A stretch of DNA of 64,000 bases from Tetraselmis striata (GCA_006384855.1 VCJN01002277.1:1-64000); one strand, 5' to 3'; positions 23,401 to 35,694 are shown, numbered from the stretch's first letter. A program made the numbers and translations. The notes: generated by a model not told the origin, from the sequence alone.

Positions 23401-25928
23401 GGGCCGATTCGATTCCGACGCGGTGCGGAGCCAGGATGGCGCAGCCAGGAACGGCCTGGTGAATAAAAGCTTCCTGCAGAACCTCAGCATTCTGCAGGAG
23501 GAGAAGGTGCGCAGCATTGGGCGCCGGGCGAGTGACGACCGCTCCAGCGCCCGCACGGAGCTCGACCAGCACCGCCACAAGGACGCGATGGGGTCCGACG
23601 TGGTGCAGTACCTCATCGGCATCTGCGACCCGGACGACAGGGTTGCGCAACGCGCCTCTGTGGACCTGATCAGCGCAGCTGCGCTGGATTGCCGCAGCCT
23701 CGACATACCAACACCGGAAATCGGCCAGGCGATTTGCTGCGATCTTGAGCTGGAGGACATTGCAGAGGGGGTGGAGTCGATGTCGGCGTTGCCCGTGTCT
23801 GCCCTGGAGGAAGGCGACGCCGAGGAGCGGAACGCACACGCGGCGCGCAAAATCTCGCCCGTGATGCAGTCGCATCCGGACCTGTTTGCAGAGTCTTCTA
23901 CATCCCGGCCGCCTGCCGCTCCCCACGGCTCAGCGGCCGCTGCCGTGCTTCCCGGGGCGGTGCCGTCGGGAGGCCGACACAAATTGTGCCAGGGCGCCGG
24001 GGCTCGCCAGGGCAGCCTGGAGCACAGCGGCATCACCGTGCCACCGCGGCTGGCGCACCGCCTGGCGCGCGAGTTTGACCTGGACATGGTCACTGCACAG
24101 AGCCCGCTGAACGAGTGCCAGTCGCCACTGGCCGTCATCATGCAGCAGTGCGTGGAGCTCTTCGACCTGCGCTCGCACCTTCTGATCAGCCGCAAGAACG
24201 TGAACCGGCTCACGGCGTTTGCGACCCGCCTGGAGGCCGGCTACGAGGACGGGGGGTACCACTGCAAGCGGCACGCCGCGGACGTGACCAACCGCTTTGC
24301 GGCCATCCTGCACCGGACCGACTTTGCGAGCAACCTCAGCGCGTACGACACGCTCGCGGCGCTGGTGGCGGCCGCCCTGCACGACTACAAGCACCCGCAG
24401 GTCACCAACCAGTACCTCATCCTGCAGGAGCACGAGATCGCGGAAGCCTTCGTCGACCAGTCGCCCGCGGAGATGTACAGCTTGCGCTGCGCGCTGAGCA
24501 TGATGCGCCACGAGGAGGGGCTCAACTTCCTGGAGGACGTGTGGCAGAAGAACGGGGCGCTCTACCGCCAGAAGTTCCGGTTCCAGGTCGCCGAGATCGT
24601 GCTCGGCACCGACATGAAGAAGCACTTCCAGGTGCTGAAGCACTTCCGGCACGACGTCCTCCAGAACGAGCGGCTGGCGGGGATGGCGGGCGCCAGCAGC
24701 GGCGAGCTCTGGAGCGCGATGGACGACCCGCAGCGCATGCTCAGCCTGCAGGTCGCGCTCAAGGTGGCGGACATCGGGCACTGCGCGCTCCCGCTGGACC
24801 AGCACACCGAGTGGCTGCAGAAGCTTGAGAACGAAATGTTCAAGCAGGTGCGGCCCTGCCTGGCTGCTGCACCGGCTGGGCGCGACGCTGCTCGTTGCCA
24901 CCTGCCCGCCACTGGCACGCTCGCTCGCTCGCTCGTTTTTGCGTGCGCCCTCGCCAGAAACGCATCACCCGAACCCCTCCTTACCCCGGATCGTGCATGC
25001 TACCGCTGACTCACTTGTACCGTCTCGTGGCGAGGGGCCTGCAACTTGAGCGGGCTCTCGCGCATGCATGCACACGTGTCATGCAGCCTGCTGAGGAATT
25101 AAATGTTTTTTGATGGCGCATCACCCACAGGGCGACTCGGAGCGGCACGTGGGGCTTCCCGTGTCGCCCCTGATGGACCGCCGCCGCAGCGGGTAGAGAC
25201 TGCACCCCACCCCCCGTGCCCGATTGTCAACTCTGCCGTCCCTGCCACCCGCGCCATCTCCCTTAGCTCACTGACGCCGGACCCCCCCCCCCCCCCCCTC
25301 CCCCGGGCCCTACCCACCCACCAGCGTCACCTCCGCCAAGAGCCAGGTCGGCTTTTTCGACGTCATCGTGCTGCCGCTGCTGACCGACTTCGTCAGCATG
25401 TTCCCCGAGTGCAAGCCGCTGCTGGACCAGGTGACCCCCCCCCCCCCCCCCCCTTGCCCAATATCCTTTCTCCATCTGCTCCACCTTGTCGCATGGCCGC
25501 AGCCATCGCCGGCCGCACCAGTAGACGGAAAGGCTGACCGCGGTGGGTCGCCCTGCATTGCGCGCCCTCAGGCCTCCGCCAACCGCAAGTACTGGGCCCG
25601 GGTCTCCAAGCTGGAGCGCCCGAGCACGGACGCCCGGCCCAGCACGACCGTGTCGATGAGGGCGATCCCTAGCAGCCTCGTATCAGCCAGCGGCGACGAC
25701 CGCGACATGGACGGCACGGCGTCGGACGGCGCATCGGACGGCGCAATGACGGCGCCGCGCCTGGGGGACCCCAAGGGCCGGAAAAACATGGCATTCCGGA
25801 GCATGTCGATGGCTCCGACGCGCAGCGCGCTCCCGGAGCTCGGAAGCTCCGGCAGCTGGGAACGGCGAGGCACCTGGAGCGCTGTCCCTCCTGGAGCTGC
25901 TCGCCTTCCCGCTAAGAGGGACACCTGA
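15916..25928 (+). CDS. receptor-like cyclic-nucleotide phosphodiesterase (ligand-binding domain, one TM helix, PDE)
   Basis: Thirteen exons close in phase and give 1249 residues: 15916-16177, 20357-20533, 20762-20820, 20953-21033, 21248-21295, 21595-21693, 21895-22155, 22256-22714, 22854-23111, 23327-24847, 25131-25192, 25325-25430, 25572-25928. Residues 1-30 form a signal peptide. Residues 31-480 resemble the receptor-family ligand-binding (periplasmic-binding type I) fold, e.g. LAMIGPAGAEHAVATSWMAK, MPVVGYTATD and AVLVHSRDKFGSG. Residues about 500-527 are a single membrane helix. Residues 810-1160 are a class I 3',5'-cyclic-nucleotide phosphodiesterase. It has YHCKRHAADV (His880, His884), ALHDYKHP (His920, Asp921), VLGTDMKKHF and KVADIG (Asp1050), so the metal ligands are intact. 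It would sit in the plasma or ciliary membrane and hydrolyse cAMP or cGMP under ligand control. cAMP versus cGMP preference is not readable. The weakest junctions are intron 1 (4.2 kb) and the 21895 acceptor. Confidence 0.85.
17407..17452. repeat. (AT)n microsatellite
   Basis: Uninterrupted AT dinucleotides over about 46 bases, directly left of the small MITE at 17457. Confidence 0.95.
17457..17600. mobile_element. 144-bp MITE-like element
   Basis: The ends ATATCCTACCAT and ATGGTAGGATAT are perfect inverted repeats of 12 bases. The interior carries TTACATGAGCTAGCTGCAAA and AGGAAATCACCC, which recur at 27906-27950 and form the arms of the foldback at 18939-19060. Confidence 0.6.
17881..18190. 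repeat. C/G homopolymers and a GCATGTG minisatellite
   Basis: C-runs at about 17925-17960 and a G-run at 18026-18048 precede irregular tandem units built from GTGCCAGTTGTGCATGTG and CAGCATCAATATGCATGTGC (18050-18182). The frame is open in places but repetitive and non-coding in character. Confidence 0.6.
18939..19060. repeat. foldback with 40-base arms
   Basis: Positions 18939-18978 (GTGATCTCCTGATCGCC to CATGTAAT) are the near-perfect inverse of 19019-19060 (ATTACATGAGCTAGC to GGAAATCAC), with a loop of about 40 bases. The arm sequence is shared with the MITE at 17457-17600. Confidence 0.65.
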
Positions 25929-27194
25929 AGCTCTGCCCGTAATTTAACAGTGCCCTCCCTATCTATGATGCGGTAGTAATACTCGTGGTTAATGTAGCGA
26001 TCGCTGTTCTATCGGGATCTGCAACAGTTTGCTAGTGTTGCGACTCTTCATCAGTGCGTTGCTGCCTATTAGGTTTATATATTCAGCTCTGAACCCTCAC
26101 GGGCTTTATCATCATTAACGCTATCCCGCATTCATGACGCCCTTTACAGCGACCTGCGGCTTGTGTAACGGGGCCTCTCTCCCTCTCTCTCCAACTGTCA
26201 TGATGCATTCGTTTTGAGAAGGGGGGCGGAAGGAGGAAGGGAAGCGAGGGGGGCACACCGCATGCCGCGACATGTGTGTGGTCCTATTATTGTGCCCCCT
26301 TCGCAGCGTGCCAGGGGGTCCATCAGCACCCCGGCACTGACTGAGCCGCCTGCCCCCACCCCGCCAGGGCAATTTGCGTGCAAAGTACACGCCTGATGTT
26401 ACGTGCACCCGATGCTACGTGCCCCCGCGACAACCGCCCTGCGACCGAAGGAGTCCAATTCCGCAAATTTTACTACGCCGTATAGATGCTGTTGTGCCAT
26501 GATCGCCGCGGCAATTTGTCACGAGCGCTTCCAATCCTGACGACGTTGCTACGTACCGCCATGCGCCACCCTACCCGTCCCTCCGACACTGCGCTGTCGC
26601 GCGCGCCAATTTCATGTGATGTAATCGCAACTATCATGTCTAGAGTCCGGGTCGCCGAGCCGAATCGCGCCGGATAGTGGGCGACACGTTGGATCGGAGG
26701 GTGCTGGGGTATTACTCCAAGCCCGAAGGCCTTCTCGGGGTTATAACCGGGCGAGGGCACAATCACCCAGCCCCAAGGATGAACGACGGCTCCAATGCGG
26801 CAACACTTCGATACCAAGGGAGGAGTATATCTGGGACTGGGCTACCTTTCCCTTGATTATCTCGCCGGCCACTTGTACGGACCCCTAATTCAGTGATGGA
26901 TGTCATGCGATGGGCTATGCCTAAAAACGCAACAACTCGGGAAACAGTTTTGAGGTTTCCATATGCATGTTACTCAGGCTACCCTTGTTTGTACTCTCTC
27001 ACCGGAGGGGAAAGGGGTAGTGTGAATAAGGGAAAGCCCCGTTGGCACAATCATGCCAATCACAGCCACAACAATGACAAGACCGCAGTAACATGAGTCA
27101 ATGACTGCGGTATATGAACGTCGCATGTTGGAATACCGCTGGTCGATGTATTTCGGCAATGTCGTCCCGGCGTGTCCTGGTTTTCTACCCGGTT

Positions 27195-27345
27195 GATGCA
27201 CTAGCCCTTATTAGGGGTTCGAATGAGGCAATGGTCTACGGGCTATGCCAGACCTACGGCTGCAGTTGGCGCAAGAGGTCAAGTGCTGGGGCGGCTTCGG
27301 CCGATGTCCCGGGGCGAACTTTACTTTTACTTTACTTTTACCGCT
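27195..27345 (+). repeat. SINE-like dispersed repeat
   Basis: Contains the body shared with the copy at 39605-39880 (minus): GGTTCGAATGAGGCAATGG, GGCTATGCCAGACCTACG, GCTTCGGCCGATGTCCCGGG, then an ACTTTACTTTTACTTT tail. The tRNA-like head seen in the 39.8-kb copy is absent or too diverged to see here. Confidence 0.7.
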
Positions 27346-28299
27346 GTTGCTTTGGGTTCTTTACATATGATTTTTTACCCCCCTCCTTGCGTCAAGACGG
27401 ACAAAACTGTAATTTTCTGATGGATTCCGGAAATAAATATATTTGAGTGTATATCAGCGCAGCGGACAGAAACGAGGTATACCCTGGTTCATGTCTCTTG
27501 TTCCGCCGTGCTATCTAATCCATTTAACATCCGGATTGTTGATCCTTTAACATACAGCTGCGCACAATTGTGATATTAGGCCATGCGAAGCTACAGGGTA
27601 CACGTTAACGCGTTAGAAAACATATTTTCCAGCCCAATCAGCCTACTTCGTCCGTCTATAATTTGATATTAACTCTGCATGACGTTGTTTGCTCGTGTGC
27701 ATTTCGTAGTGATTTTAGTGCGTCGATCGTGTAGGCGGCTTCAGGAGCAGCATGCCTTTTCCCATATTCCGTGGTCATCTGCGAATATCCGCGACTGGAC
27801 GATGCGAAACAATTCGTTACACACTTGTTCAGCATAATTCATTCCTACTTCGTCCGAATTGAAAGGTACGCGGTAGTAATATATAAGGATTGGTAGTATG
27901 ATATAATTACATGAGCCAGATGCAAAAGGCGACCAGGAAATCACCCGAAAAGGCAATAGGAAACGTCCACTACAACAACTGCGAGGTGGATGCCAGCAAC
28001 AGAAGAGGGTGCGGAATGAGCACGGGCAGACGCATCGGACTTGGCCGTAATACACTGCACTACCCTTCTACTGCGATACACCCATACTGCCCGTCCGAGT
28101 GGAATTCAAGGAACTACAGCATACAGACAAAAGTAGGCTGGCGTTGGTTCCCCTACAACCCACCTTGCCGCAGCGGCTGTGTCGGAGATAAGCCTCCTGA
28201 GCTACGCGCCCCGAGTGCGCAGACTCAGCTGCGCAATGATGCCGATAAACTGTAAGGGTGTGTAAGAGTATACATTCAAACATCACATAGTTGCGAGCT

Positions 28300-28540
28300 G
28301 AGAGAAAATATATGAGGTGAGATATGCGATCAGATGGGATGGGATGACAGATGAAATGACGCGAGATTGGACGGGTACGAGATGAGTTGAGTGGAAATGG
28401 GATGAGATGGGACGCGACGTGAGATGAATGAGATGCGATGAGATGTAACGCGAGATGCGATAAAATGCAGTATGAGATGAGATGGGGTGGGATAGGATGA
28501 AATTCGAGATGAGATATTCGCCTTGAGATGAGGTATGCGA
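28300..28540. repeat. irregular GAGATG/GATGA array
   Basis: About 240 bases of imperfect 5-6-base units (GAGATGA, GGGATG, GATGAGATG). It is low-complexity; the long open frame on the other strand is a by-product. Confidence 0.8.
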
Positions 28541-30347
28541 TGGGAGCGCCAGCCTAGGGGCAAGTACTCCCCGCACCAGGCAGACGCTTCGTCCCATCCT
28601 GGGGATCGGATCATCCGGGCGCATGGCCGTGCTTGGGGTGGACATGGCGGGACGGGGGTGGATGGTGGTGTGGGGGGGGGGGGGGGGGGGCGGCGGAGGG
28701 GGGGAGCAAAGGCGCGTCAGGCTGCGGGGCAGCGCCTTCCCCCGGCACCAATACATGGCGACAAGAACAGAATGAACGTAAGAAGGAAAAAGAGGGATCC
28801 GAGTGGTTCCGCCATTCTTAGGCGGATGCGGTATTGCCCCCATTGAAACCACGCACATCGAATCAATCAGTGTTGCTCACAGCTTGTCGGGATACTAATA
28901 CTCACGGAAGATGGTCCACTGCCCTGTTTATCCGGATATATATGGGGATTCATGGACAGATGCACTAGCGATCCTTCTGAACCCTCGCTAGATCCTCCTT
29001 AATCCTCCTGAAATCCTCGGTATACTCATCAGCAAAGCAAAACTCATTCAATTGACACTGCCCCTGGTACGGATCAGCCCCTGCATTGACTTGGGGTGGT
29101 CCACACTTGTTTCTCTTTTAGTTACCCGAGAAACTTTGAATTTAATCAGCAGTGAAACACTCTCAAGCACAGGTGTAGTGTCACAAGGGCCCTCTTCCAT
29201 GTTGTCCTTCCACCAGGAGACCGTTTACTCCTACTGTCCGCCGACTCGCGAGTGCCTTGAAGCCTGGGCCAACGTGCCGCCTCCCTCCCTGGGTGTCTCG
29301 AGGCCTTGGGAGGTGGCTTGCTCGAGTCTTGGAGAATCATTGAACACCAACCTCACTGGCTCCCCCCACAGCTCCATGTACGGCCGCTGCCCCATGGGAA
29401 AGCAGGAACGCGAGGGAGTAGCGCGGGTCCCGGCGCACAGTAGCGCAGCAGCACCGCCCCCGTACCAGTACCAGGGTTCAACCAGTTTCCACGGCCCTCC
29501 ACGGCACCTGGGGGGTCCTACATCCATGACGCGCTGCAAGGCACCGGCGGCGCCTCTCGTTTTTTTCCTTTCGATCGCCCCCGGGACAGGACTGGCATCC
29601 TGACAACAGTGAAACCCCTTGCGGCGTCTCTACGGCGGCTTCTTACCTATATCGATCCTTTCGTTCCCCGCCTCTTGCCCCACCTTGAACGCCGTACCCA
29701 TCGCATGATGTACGTGCGTCATTACATTTCGGTGCGGTCACCTTCCCCATTTGGTCACCTTCCCCATTTCACCGCACAGTAGATATGCTGCATGAGGTAG
29801 TCCCTCCGCCCCTGTAGGGAGCGTCACCCTGCACGGGGTCGCCTGATTGGCCTTCCGAGGCCATCCGCTCCACGGCATTGCTCCGCAGTACAGAATCGGT
29901 GCAGACTTGGTGTACACGGCGTGGCATAAAAATGGAAGTTATTACAACATTGTCCCCACACAATCCAGGCCAGCTGCCTTACAGCCCGGCTAAATGAGCC
30001 CGCACAGGGCCGGCTGCGCCCGTAGCATGCAGCCCTCTGACGGCAAGGCGGTGTGCCGTACTCGTTGCGACAGTGAGGCAAGCTCCCGACGAGCACAAGG
30101 CCATCTTTTTTGCAGCTTGTGTTGATCTCCTAGCACGGATTTTAGCTGTGGATTTAGGGTTAGTAGGATTTTAGTCATTTGTTGCTGGACACTTCACACG
30201 AGCACACAGGACAAAGGCCCACGCCCTATGGGGATGGCGTGCATGCGGCATGCGGCGCGGCGGCGTGCGGGTCTTTTGAGTTACATTCGATGATTTTTAG
30301 GGTGTGCATGGGGGCCGTGGGGGGAGGGCAACGTGGCGCAGCTACGC

Positions 30348-31819
30348 CTAGAGCGCAAAGGTCATGAACCTGAGCAGGTAGCCCTCGGACTCGATGTCGG
30401 GCTTGGACAGCATCCTCTGGGCGACCTGGGCGGTGGACCGCTTGGCCGCGTACCGGTACAGCACGTAGATGCCCTCCCAGTGGCTGCGGGCAGACGCACA
30501 AGTGGGGAGGGGGGGTCAGCGAGCCCGGCAGTCTTTCACGTACAAAAGTCAATTAAGATGACAGACTGAGGTTAGGTCTTCTATTCATCAGTAAAGTGAA
30601 CGCGCACGGCAGGGGTAGCTGTAGGGCATCGCCGCGGCTCTAATTGAGTGCCTGAACATGGCCCCGTGAAAGAGTCGGAGGTGGGGGGAGACAGATGAGT
30701 AAACAAAGGGGGGGTGGGGGGTGGGGGGTGGGAGGTGGGGGGGGGGGGGGGGGGAGGGAAACGCGCTCACCCCTGCATGGGGTAGGCCATGCGTTGCCGG
30801 CCGCGGATCATGGCGTTGATCTCCATCGCCTCCTCGTTCTTCAGCATCAGCTCAAACTTGGCCAGCTCGCGGTCCCTAAGCGCGCCACGCGAGCATGAGC
30901 CGTCAATGCCAGCGCGCGCAGCCTCCTGCCAGAAAGTATATGCGCGCTGCTGCCCCATCCCCCCCGCTAACCCCTCAAGACAGTACCCATTGCCGTCCCG
31001 CTGCTGCCAGCCACACCGCCAGGCGCTCTCACCTCTCCTCCTCCGTGATGTTGGGCCTCATGACAAGCATGGTCTCGTATCTGACATAGCCGGCGGGCAG
31101 GGTCTCCGCCTCGGAGGCCACCGCCGCGACCACCTGCGGCACCAGCAGGCAGCATGCGAGCGGCAGAGCAAGAAGTCAGCCAGTGCCCCCGCCCCCCCCC
31201 CCCCCCCCTTACCATACCATCCCAAGTCAGCGCTCTTTGGGGAGGGTGTTTCAACGGCTGTTGTTGCGTAATGGAATCAGCTGTCAGGGACTTTGATCCA
31301 GAATTTTGAGGGTCACTGCGAGGGTGAGGTGCGGGCGATGGGGCAACTGAGCTACGCGCATTGGCCTCCCGGTTGCGGGCAGTGGAGAGCCACTGACCCA
31401 CGAGAGTGAAATCAGCGCATCCGTGGCCTGCGAAATCCCAGATAGGATATCTAGGGAAGCGGTGGTGACGTGCCGGCTCGGCTCTCAAGGCTCGGGGGCG
31501 CCGCGAGGTCGTGTCGGCGGGGGGCGCCAATGCAGCGAGTTGGGGGGGGGGGGGGGGGGGGGGGGGGGAGACCACGAGACGGAAGGGAGATCTATGCAAG
31601 GGGGTGGGGGGCGAGCGTCGGAGTGGTGGGCGGGCTCACCCGCTTGGGTGCGGCGGCCCGGACCGCGGCGGAGCGGCGGGCGGCGGGGCGAAGCGCGGCC
31701 GGCTGGCGGCGGGCCAACGGGGCGGGCAGCGCCACGACGGGGGACCGGCGGCCGGCGGGCGAGCACGGCGCCGCCGCGGCTGCTGCGCTGGACGCGCGAG
31801 AAAGGCAAGCAGACGCCAT
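30348..31819 (-). CDS. plastid ribosomal protein bS6
   Basis: Four exons close in phase and encode 173 residues: 31640-31819, 31033-31133, 30771-30875 and 30348-30483. Exon 1 codes a 60-residue Ala/Arg/Ser-rich plastid transit peptide starting [10 protein letters not shown]. The rest is the S6 fold: [17 protein letters not shown], then [23 protein letters not shown], and [13 protein letters not shown], ending [11 protein letters not shown]6 sits on the small subunit beside S18 and binds 16S rRNA. The protein is nucleus-encoded and imported. Mitochondrial targeting is the alternative, but the leader composition favours the plastid. Intron 1 (31134-31639) holds both a C-run and a G-run. Confidence 0.85.
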
Positions 31820-32247
31820 CCCAACCCTGTCTGTCCTTGGCGACAGAGCTGCACCACCTACGGACTGAGCTTGGGTGCAGGGTGGAGTGGAAAGTGGGGC
31901 GGATTGAGGCTTGGTGAGGCGGCTGCGAGGCGGACGTCGCACGCACAAGCAGGATGGCCGCCCCCAATGCCGCGTTGGCGGCGGGGCGGCGCGCGGCGGA
32001 CCGGATAATAACCTCGTAGGATGAGGGTGGGGCGATCTTCCCTATGATACAAGGATTGCACACGAAATGTAAAAGGTCGCAACACGATACATCGACTGTT
32101 CTTTTTTATTAAAAACCGCGATCGCCACTACCTGCGATGGTAGGCTTCCACGATAGCACGCAAAATAGTAGTTATTGCTTTTCTCCAGGGTTGCACTGCT
32201 ACTACACGACATAGATAGTTGCAAGTACAGTACGACATGCGCGCGCG
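31820..32247. other. short gap between bS6 and the second DIRS-like element
   Basis: The bS6 promoter should lie here. No motif was recognised. Confidence 0.35.
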
Positions 32248-32593
32248 TTTCAAAGTTGAGCCTGGCTTTGCCGAAAAGATAACGCACGCTGAGGTACACA
32301 ATCAAGAGCCGGCGAAATTGGCAGAGATGACGTTCACTGAAAGCGTCGTGCTGGGAGGGAAAACGTCGTGCCGGAAGGGGGGCGGCGGGGGGGGGGGGGG
32401 GGGGGGGGGGGGGCTGTGTGGGACACAGCGAAACTGGAAGATGGCAGGCTCACTTGTTACGGCTGATGTTATGTTTGCTCAGATTGCACACAAAGGGGCA
32501 CAGCGGCGGGTAAACTGGTAACCCATATCGCTCCGTCAGCAAATGCAACTAGAAAGCGATTGAGGAAATTCTGAGGAAACCCCATAAACTAGT

Positions 32594-33692
32594 TTAGAAT
32601 ATTCCAAAGTTCAGTCTGGTGTTTTTTTCCCAGGGAAGATCGAACGGAGAGCGCGGCGCAGACTGACGAAGGGGTAGCGCCAGGTCGCGGACGAGGCACC
32701 GGTAGGTCGCCACCGCTGCGGAGTCTTGAACTTGATCATGGAATAAGTGGCGAAGAGGCGCGCGATGTGGCCAAAGAAGAAAAATGGCACTACGCGCAAG
32801 GGGGTGGGCGATCATCGGGGTCGCCCAGTCAAGAACAACGTCACAGCTACGCGCCCAACCTCCCATGTAGCGGATGCGGGACAACGGAACGCCGATGGCG
32901 TTGGCAATAACAGAGACCACACCCTTTCGGAGGTTATTGCGAGAGCTCCTGGCGGGGATGCCGGCAGGAGGCGCCGCACCGACGTGACGAACTGCCGTAG
33001 AAATCCACTCCAACATGGGCCCGGCTGTCCACGAGGTCGAGTGGTCGGCAGGGGTGGAAACCCGAAAGTTACAGTCGGCCAAGGCAACATGGGACTAGGG
33101 GGTCTAAATGAACTGTGTCGATGAAGTGCCGGAGGAGACGAGCAACGCGGGGCGGGTGCTCGGCTACGGGGAGGATCAGGACGCGCAACGCGCATGTATT
33201 TCGCCAGTGCCGCGCTACTTTCTAGCGCGGCCCTTCTAGAAGTAAATATGTAGGGTGATGTTGTACGGATCGACATGTACGTCTTGTACTCGACATGACA
33301 CACCTCGAGCCCCCAAGCCAAAAACATGAAGTCGACGACCGTGGCCACGGGGGCGCAGAAGTCATACCGGTACTCGGGGGAAAGGGGAGTGGGGGGGGGG
33401 GGGGGGGGGGGGGGGAGGCAGCAACGAGCAGCTCGGCCCGCTCAACAAACGAGTAAGCGGCATCAAGCAAGCAGCGGGTAGAGGGACACGCTTGGCAACC
33501 GTACTCACGCGGCGTTGCCGAAGCAGCAAGCCCCGACGAGCAGCCGTGAGGTGCACGCTGTCCATTGCCACGGTGGCGATGTTGATGTGCAGCTCGAAGA
33601 AGGTGTTGATGGCCGACAAGTAGGGCCCCGATGTGGCCCCGCTCTCCGATCCAGACGACGTACTTAACGGCCGTCGCGGTTGTCACCTCCAT
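32594..33692 (-). pseudogene. tyrosine recombinase remnant, catalytically dead
   Basis: Pieces at 32594-33082 and 33222-33692 match the intact recombinase in different frames. The H-x-x-R box reads NNLRKG, with His replaced by Asn. The nucleophile region reads VVLDWATP, with Tyr replaced by Trp. A G-run of about 24 bases interrupts the coding part at 33391-33414. Confidence 0.75.
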
Positions 33693-34429
33693 TATGGCGG
33701 GGCTATATTCTCCGAGTCGTGGCGGAACTCGGCCAACAACTTCAACTTCCGAGTGTAGCTCTCGAGGGTCTGATCGGAGAGGGAGCCATAGAGGAGGTTG
33801 AATACGGTCCGCTGTCCCAACTCGTCGGATTTGAAAGCATCACGTAGACGAGCACATAGTGATGCCGCCGAAGGGGGACCGCTGCGGGCTCGTCAATGAC
33901 GTATTTAAGTGCGACGCTTGAGAGAGGTGGTAGCAACAGGGGCCGCGACAATAACCGGGAAAAATATCCGGCGCGGCATCCGTGAAGTCGCCGGCAGTTG
34001 CATTGTAGTTGTTGGAGGGGTGACACACGGTACATGTTTGTGGGGGCAAGGTTTAGGTAGGAGGCCCGGCCCCGCGCGCCCGTCACGATCATACTACACA
34101 ACATAGCGAACGTGCGCAACTGAAGGTCGTTGCAAACTAGTTAAAACCCGTAGTGCAACAACCGAAGGACGTTGGTTCGAAATGGAACGGGGAACGGGTT
34201 GCTGAACCGTCATGAGCAGGCGTGCAGATGGTCGAGCCGCACTCGGTTGATGCTGCATGCATCGCTGCACCGAGGAAAGTCTAACTGAAGTCTGTAGCAA
34301 ATGGGCCCCCGGTCCAAATACTACGGGGCGCTCATCTCGCCGTTGAGCCGCCAATGTCCGCTGATGTGCGGCGGTCACCGAAATAAAGTGGCCTCGCAAA
34401 GCGCCGGCACCTCCGACGAAAGGCACTCC

Positions 34430-35433
34430 ACACCATCACTACCCGCGCTCCCCTACTTCGCGCCCACACCCGCGAGGCCGCGACCCCCGTTACGTTACGC
34501 TCACGCCCACGCTTGCGCCTGCGACGACCTGCGAGTGTCGCATGCACGTCGCGCGCCATACCTGTGGCCTTGGCATTGTTGGCGATTGTACAATCACCAC
34601 CTGTGTCTGGGGCGACGTCGCCTCAAACACCCGACGCTCGTAGTCACGCATCAGGTTCCCGAAGACAGCCGAACCGAGGTGCTCGGCGGTGGGCTAGAAG
34701 TGTTGAGCCTACAACACGTCAAGCACGCCCTTGTCACCGTGCACATGCTTGATTACGTTTAGCTTTTGGAGGGATACCATACGAAAACGGAACGCCGCCT
34801 TGTCGATGGCCTCGGCGTGATTACCCGCACGCGCGAGGTGTGTATAGGGGGTGCAGTCTCGGTTAGCAGTATGGATTTAGGGCAGTAGCTCGTCGAAAGC
34901 CACAAAAGGGCGGCGGTTTGAGCCCCAAAACACGCCATCCAAAGGTAGTCTTCATGTGCCGGCAGACGCCGGTCATTCGTCTGGTTGAGGTAGTCGTTCG
35001 TGAAGTCGGACCGTAGTGATACATACTGGGCACCTGGCTATAACCGGCCGAACTTATTCGTAACCATGCTATGCTCTATGCAGTAGCTCTGGCACCGCGA
35101 GGTGGTCGTCTTCGTCTCTCGCGGATTTGCAAGATGTGTTCGGCCGATGTGCAAGGCTAGCTCTAGCAAATCGCGGGGCGCATAGTGGCTCCCCCGCTGC
35201 ATGTCGGTTGTCTCGCGGCGCGCTCGTCGATTCCGGAACCGTGTACCCCATCTCCCTCGCCTTTGCGACCACGAGCCGTCAATTGAGCCCGCGGCGAAGT
35301 AAGCTCCATTGGCAACGGAGACTGGGCATGCATGTCCGTCTGATGAAGCGACTCGAGTGTCGGATCGTTCGGCAACGGTTTTTTCTCCACCTGACGACAT
35401 GGCGACGCACATACGTACGGATGTGAATATCAC
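34430..35433 (-). pseudogene. gag-like remnant
   Basis: Broken frames align by eye with the gag ORF at 5432-6307, for example the DLLELA block and the DDRRLPA region (about 34970). The TGA at the gag end is conserved near 34430. Confidence 0.55.
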
Positions 35434-35694
35434 ACGCGAATGGCGAGCCGAGTGCGGTCTTTAAACAATCTGTGACCCTGCCCGCAACAGGTTATGGGTC
35501 AGTTAAGCGCTGTGTGGAACGCGGCGAAACTGGAATATGGCATGCTCAGTTGTTACAACTGCTTTTAAGATGCACACCTACAAAGGGGCACATCGACGGG
35601 TCAACTAAAAGCACATCCAATAGCACACGCAGCGAGCAGAAAGTGCTTGGGGCGGAACGGAGGAAACCCCATATAATATGAACTAGTTTAGAAC

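Larger units (their letters stand above)
25929..30347. other. intergenic, repeats only
   Basis: No gene was recognised in 4.4 kb. Contents are a SINE-like copy (27195-27345), a piece of the TTACATGAGC family (27888-27955), an irregular GAGATG array (28300-28540), and a G-run at about 28674-28690. The open frame at 29052-29603 is Pro/Ser-rich and matches nothing recognised. TGTAA, the usual chlorophyte poly(A) signal, occurs at about 26164. Confidence 0.4.
32248..35694 (-). mobile_element. decayed second copy of the gag-YR DIRS-like element
   Basis: Same order as the 3383-6608 element: B2-like (32248-32275), a GGAAAAC spacer with a G-run, A2-like (about 32415-32603), B1-like (from 32604), recombinase remnants, gag remnants, and A1-like (about 35505-35694). 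Frames are broken many times and identity to the first copy is moderate, so the two insertions are of different age. Again there is no reverse transcriptase between gag and recombinase. Confidence 0.8.

Noticed and set aside
23224-24213. 329-codon minus-strand frame
   Set aside because: Shadow of the phosphodiesterase exon 23327-24847, whose plus-strand frame holds the catalytic motifs.
28283-28858. 191-codon minus-strand frame, Ser/His/Ile-rich
   Set aside because: Product of the GAGATG simple-repeat array and an adjacent G-run.
29052-29603. 183-codon plus-strand frame
   Set aside because: No family resemblance, weak composition, no splice partners seen. It may be chance.
31485-32063. Overlapping long frames on both strands over bS6 exon 1
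   Set aside because: Only the minus-strand frame starting at 31819 gives a transit peptide that splices in phase to the S6 domain.
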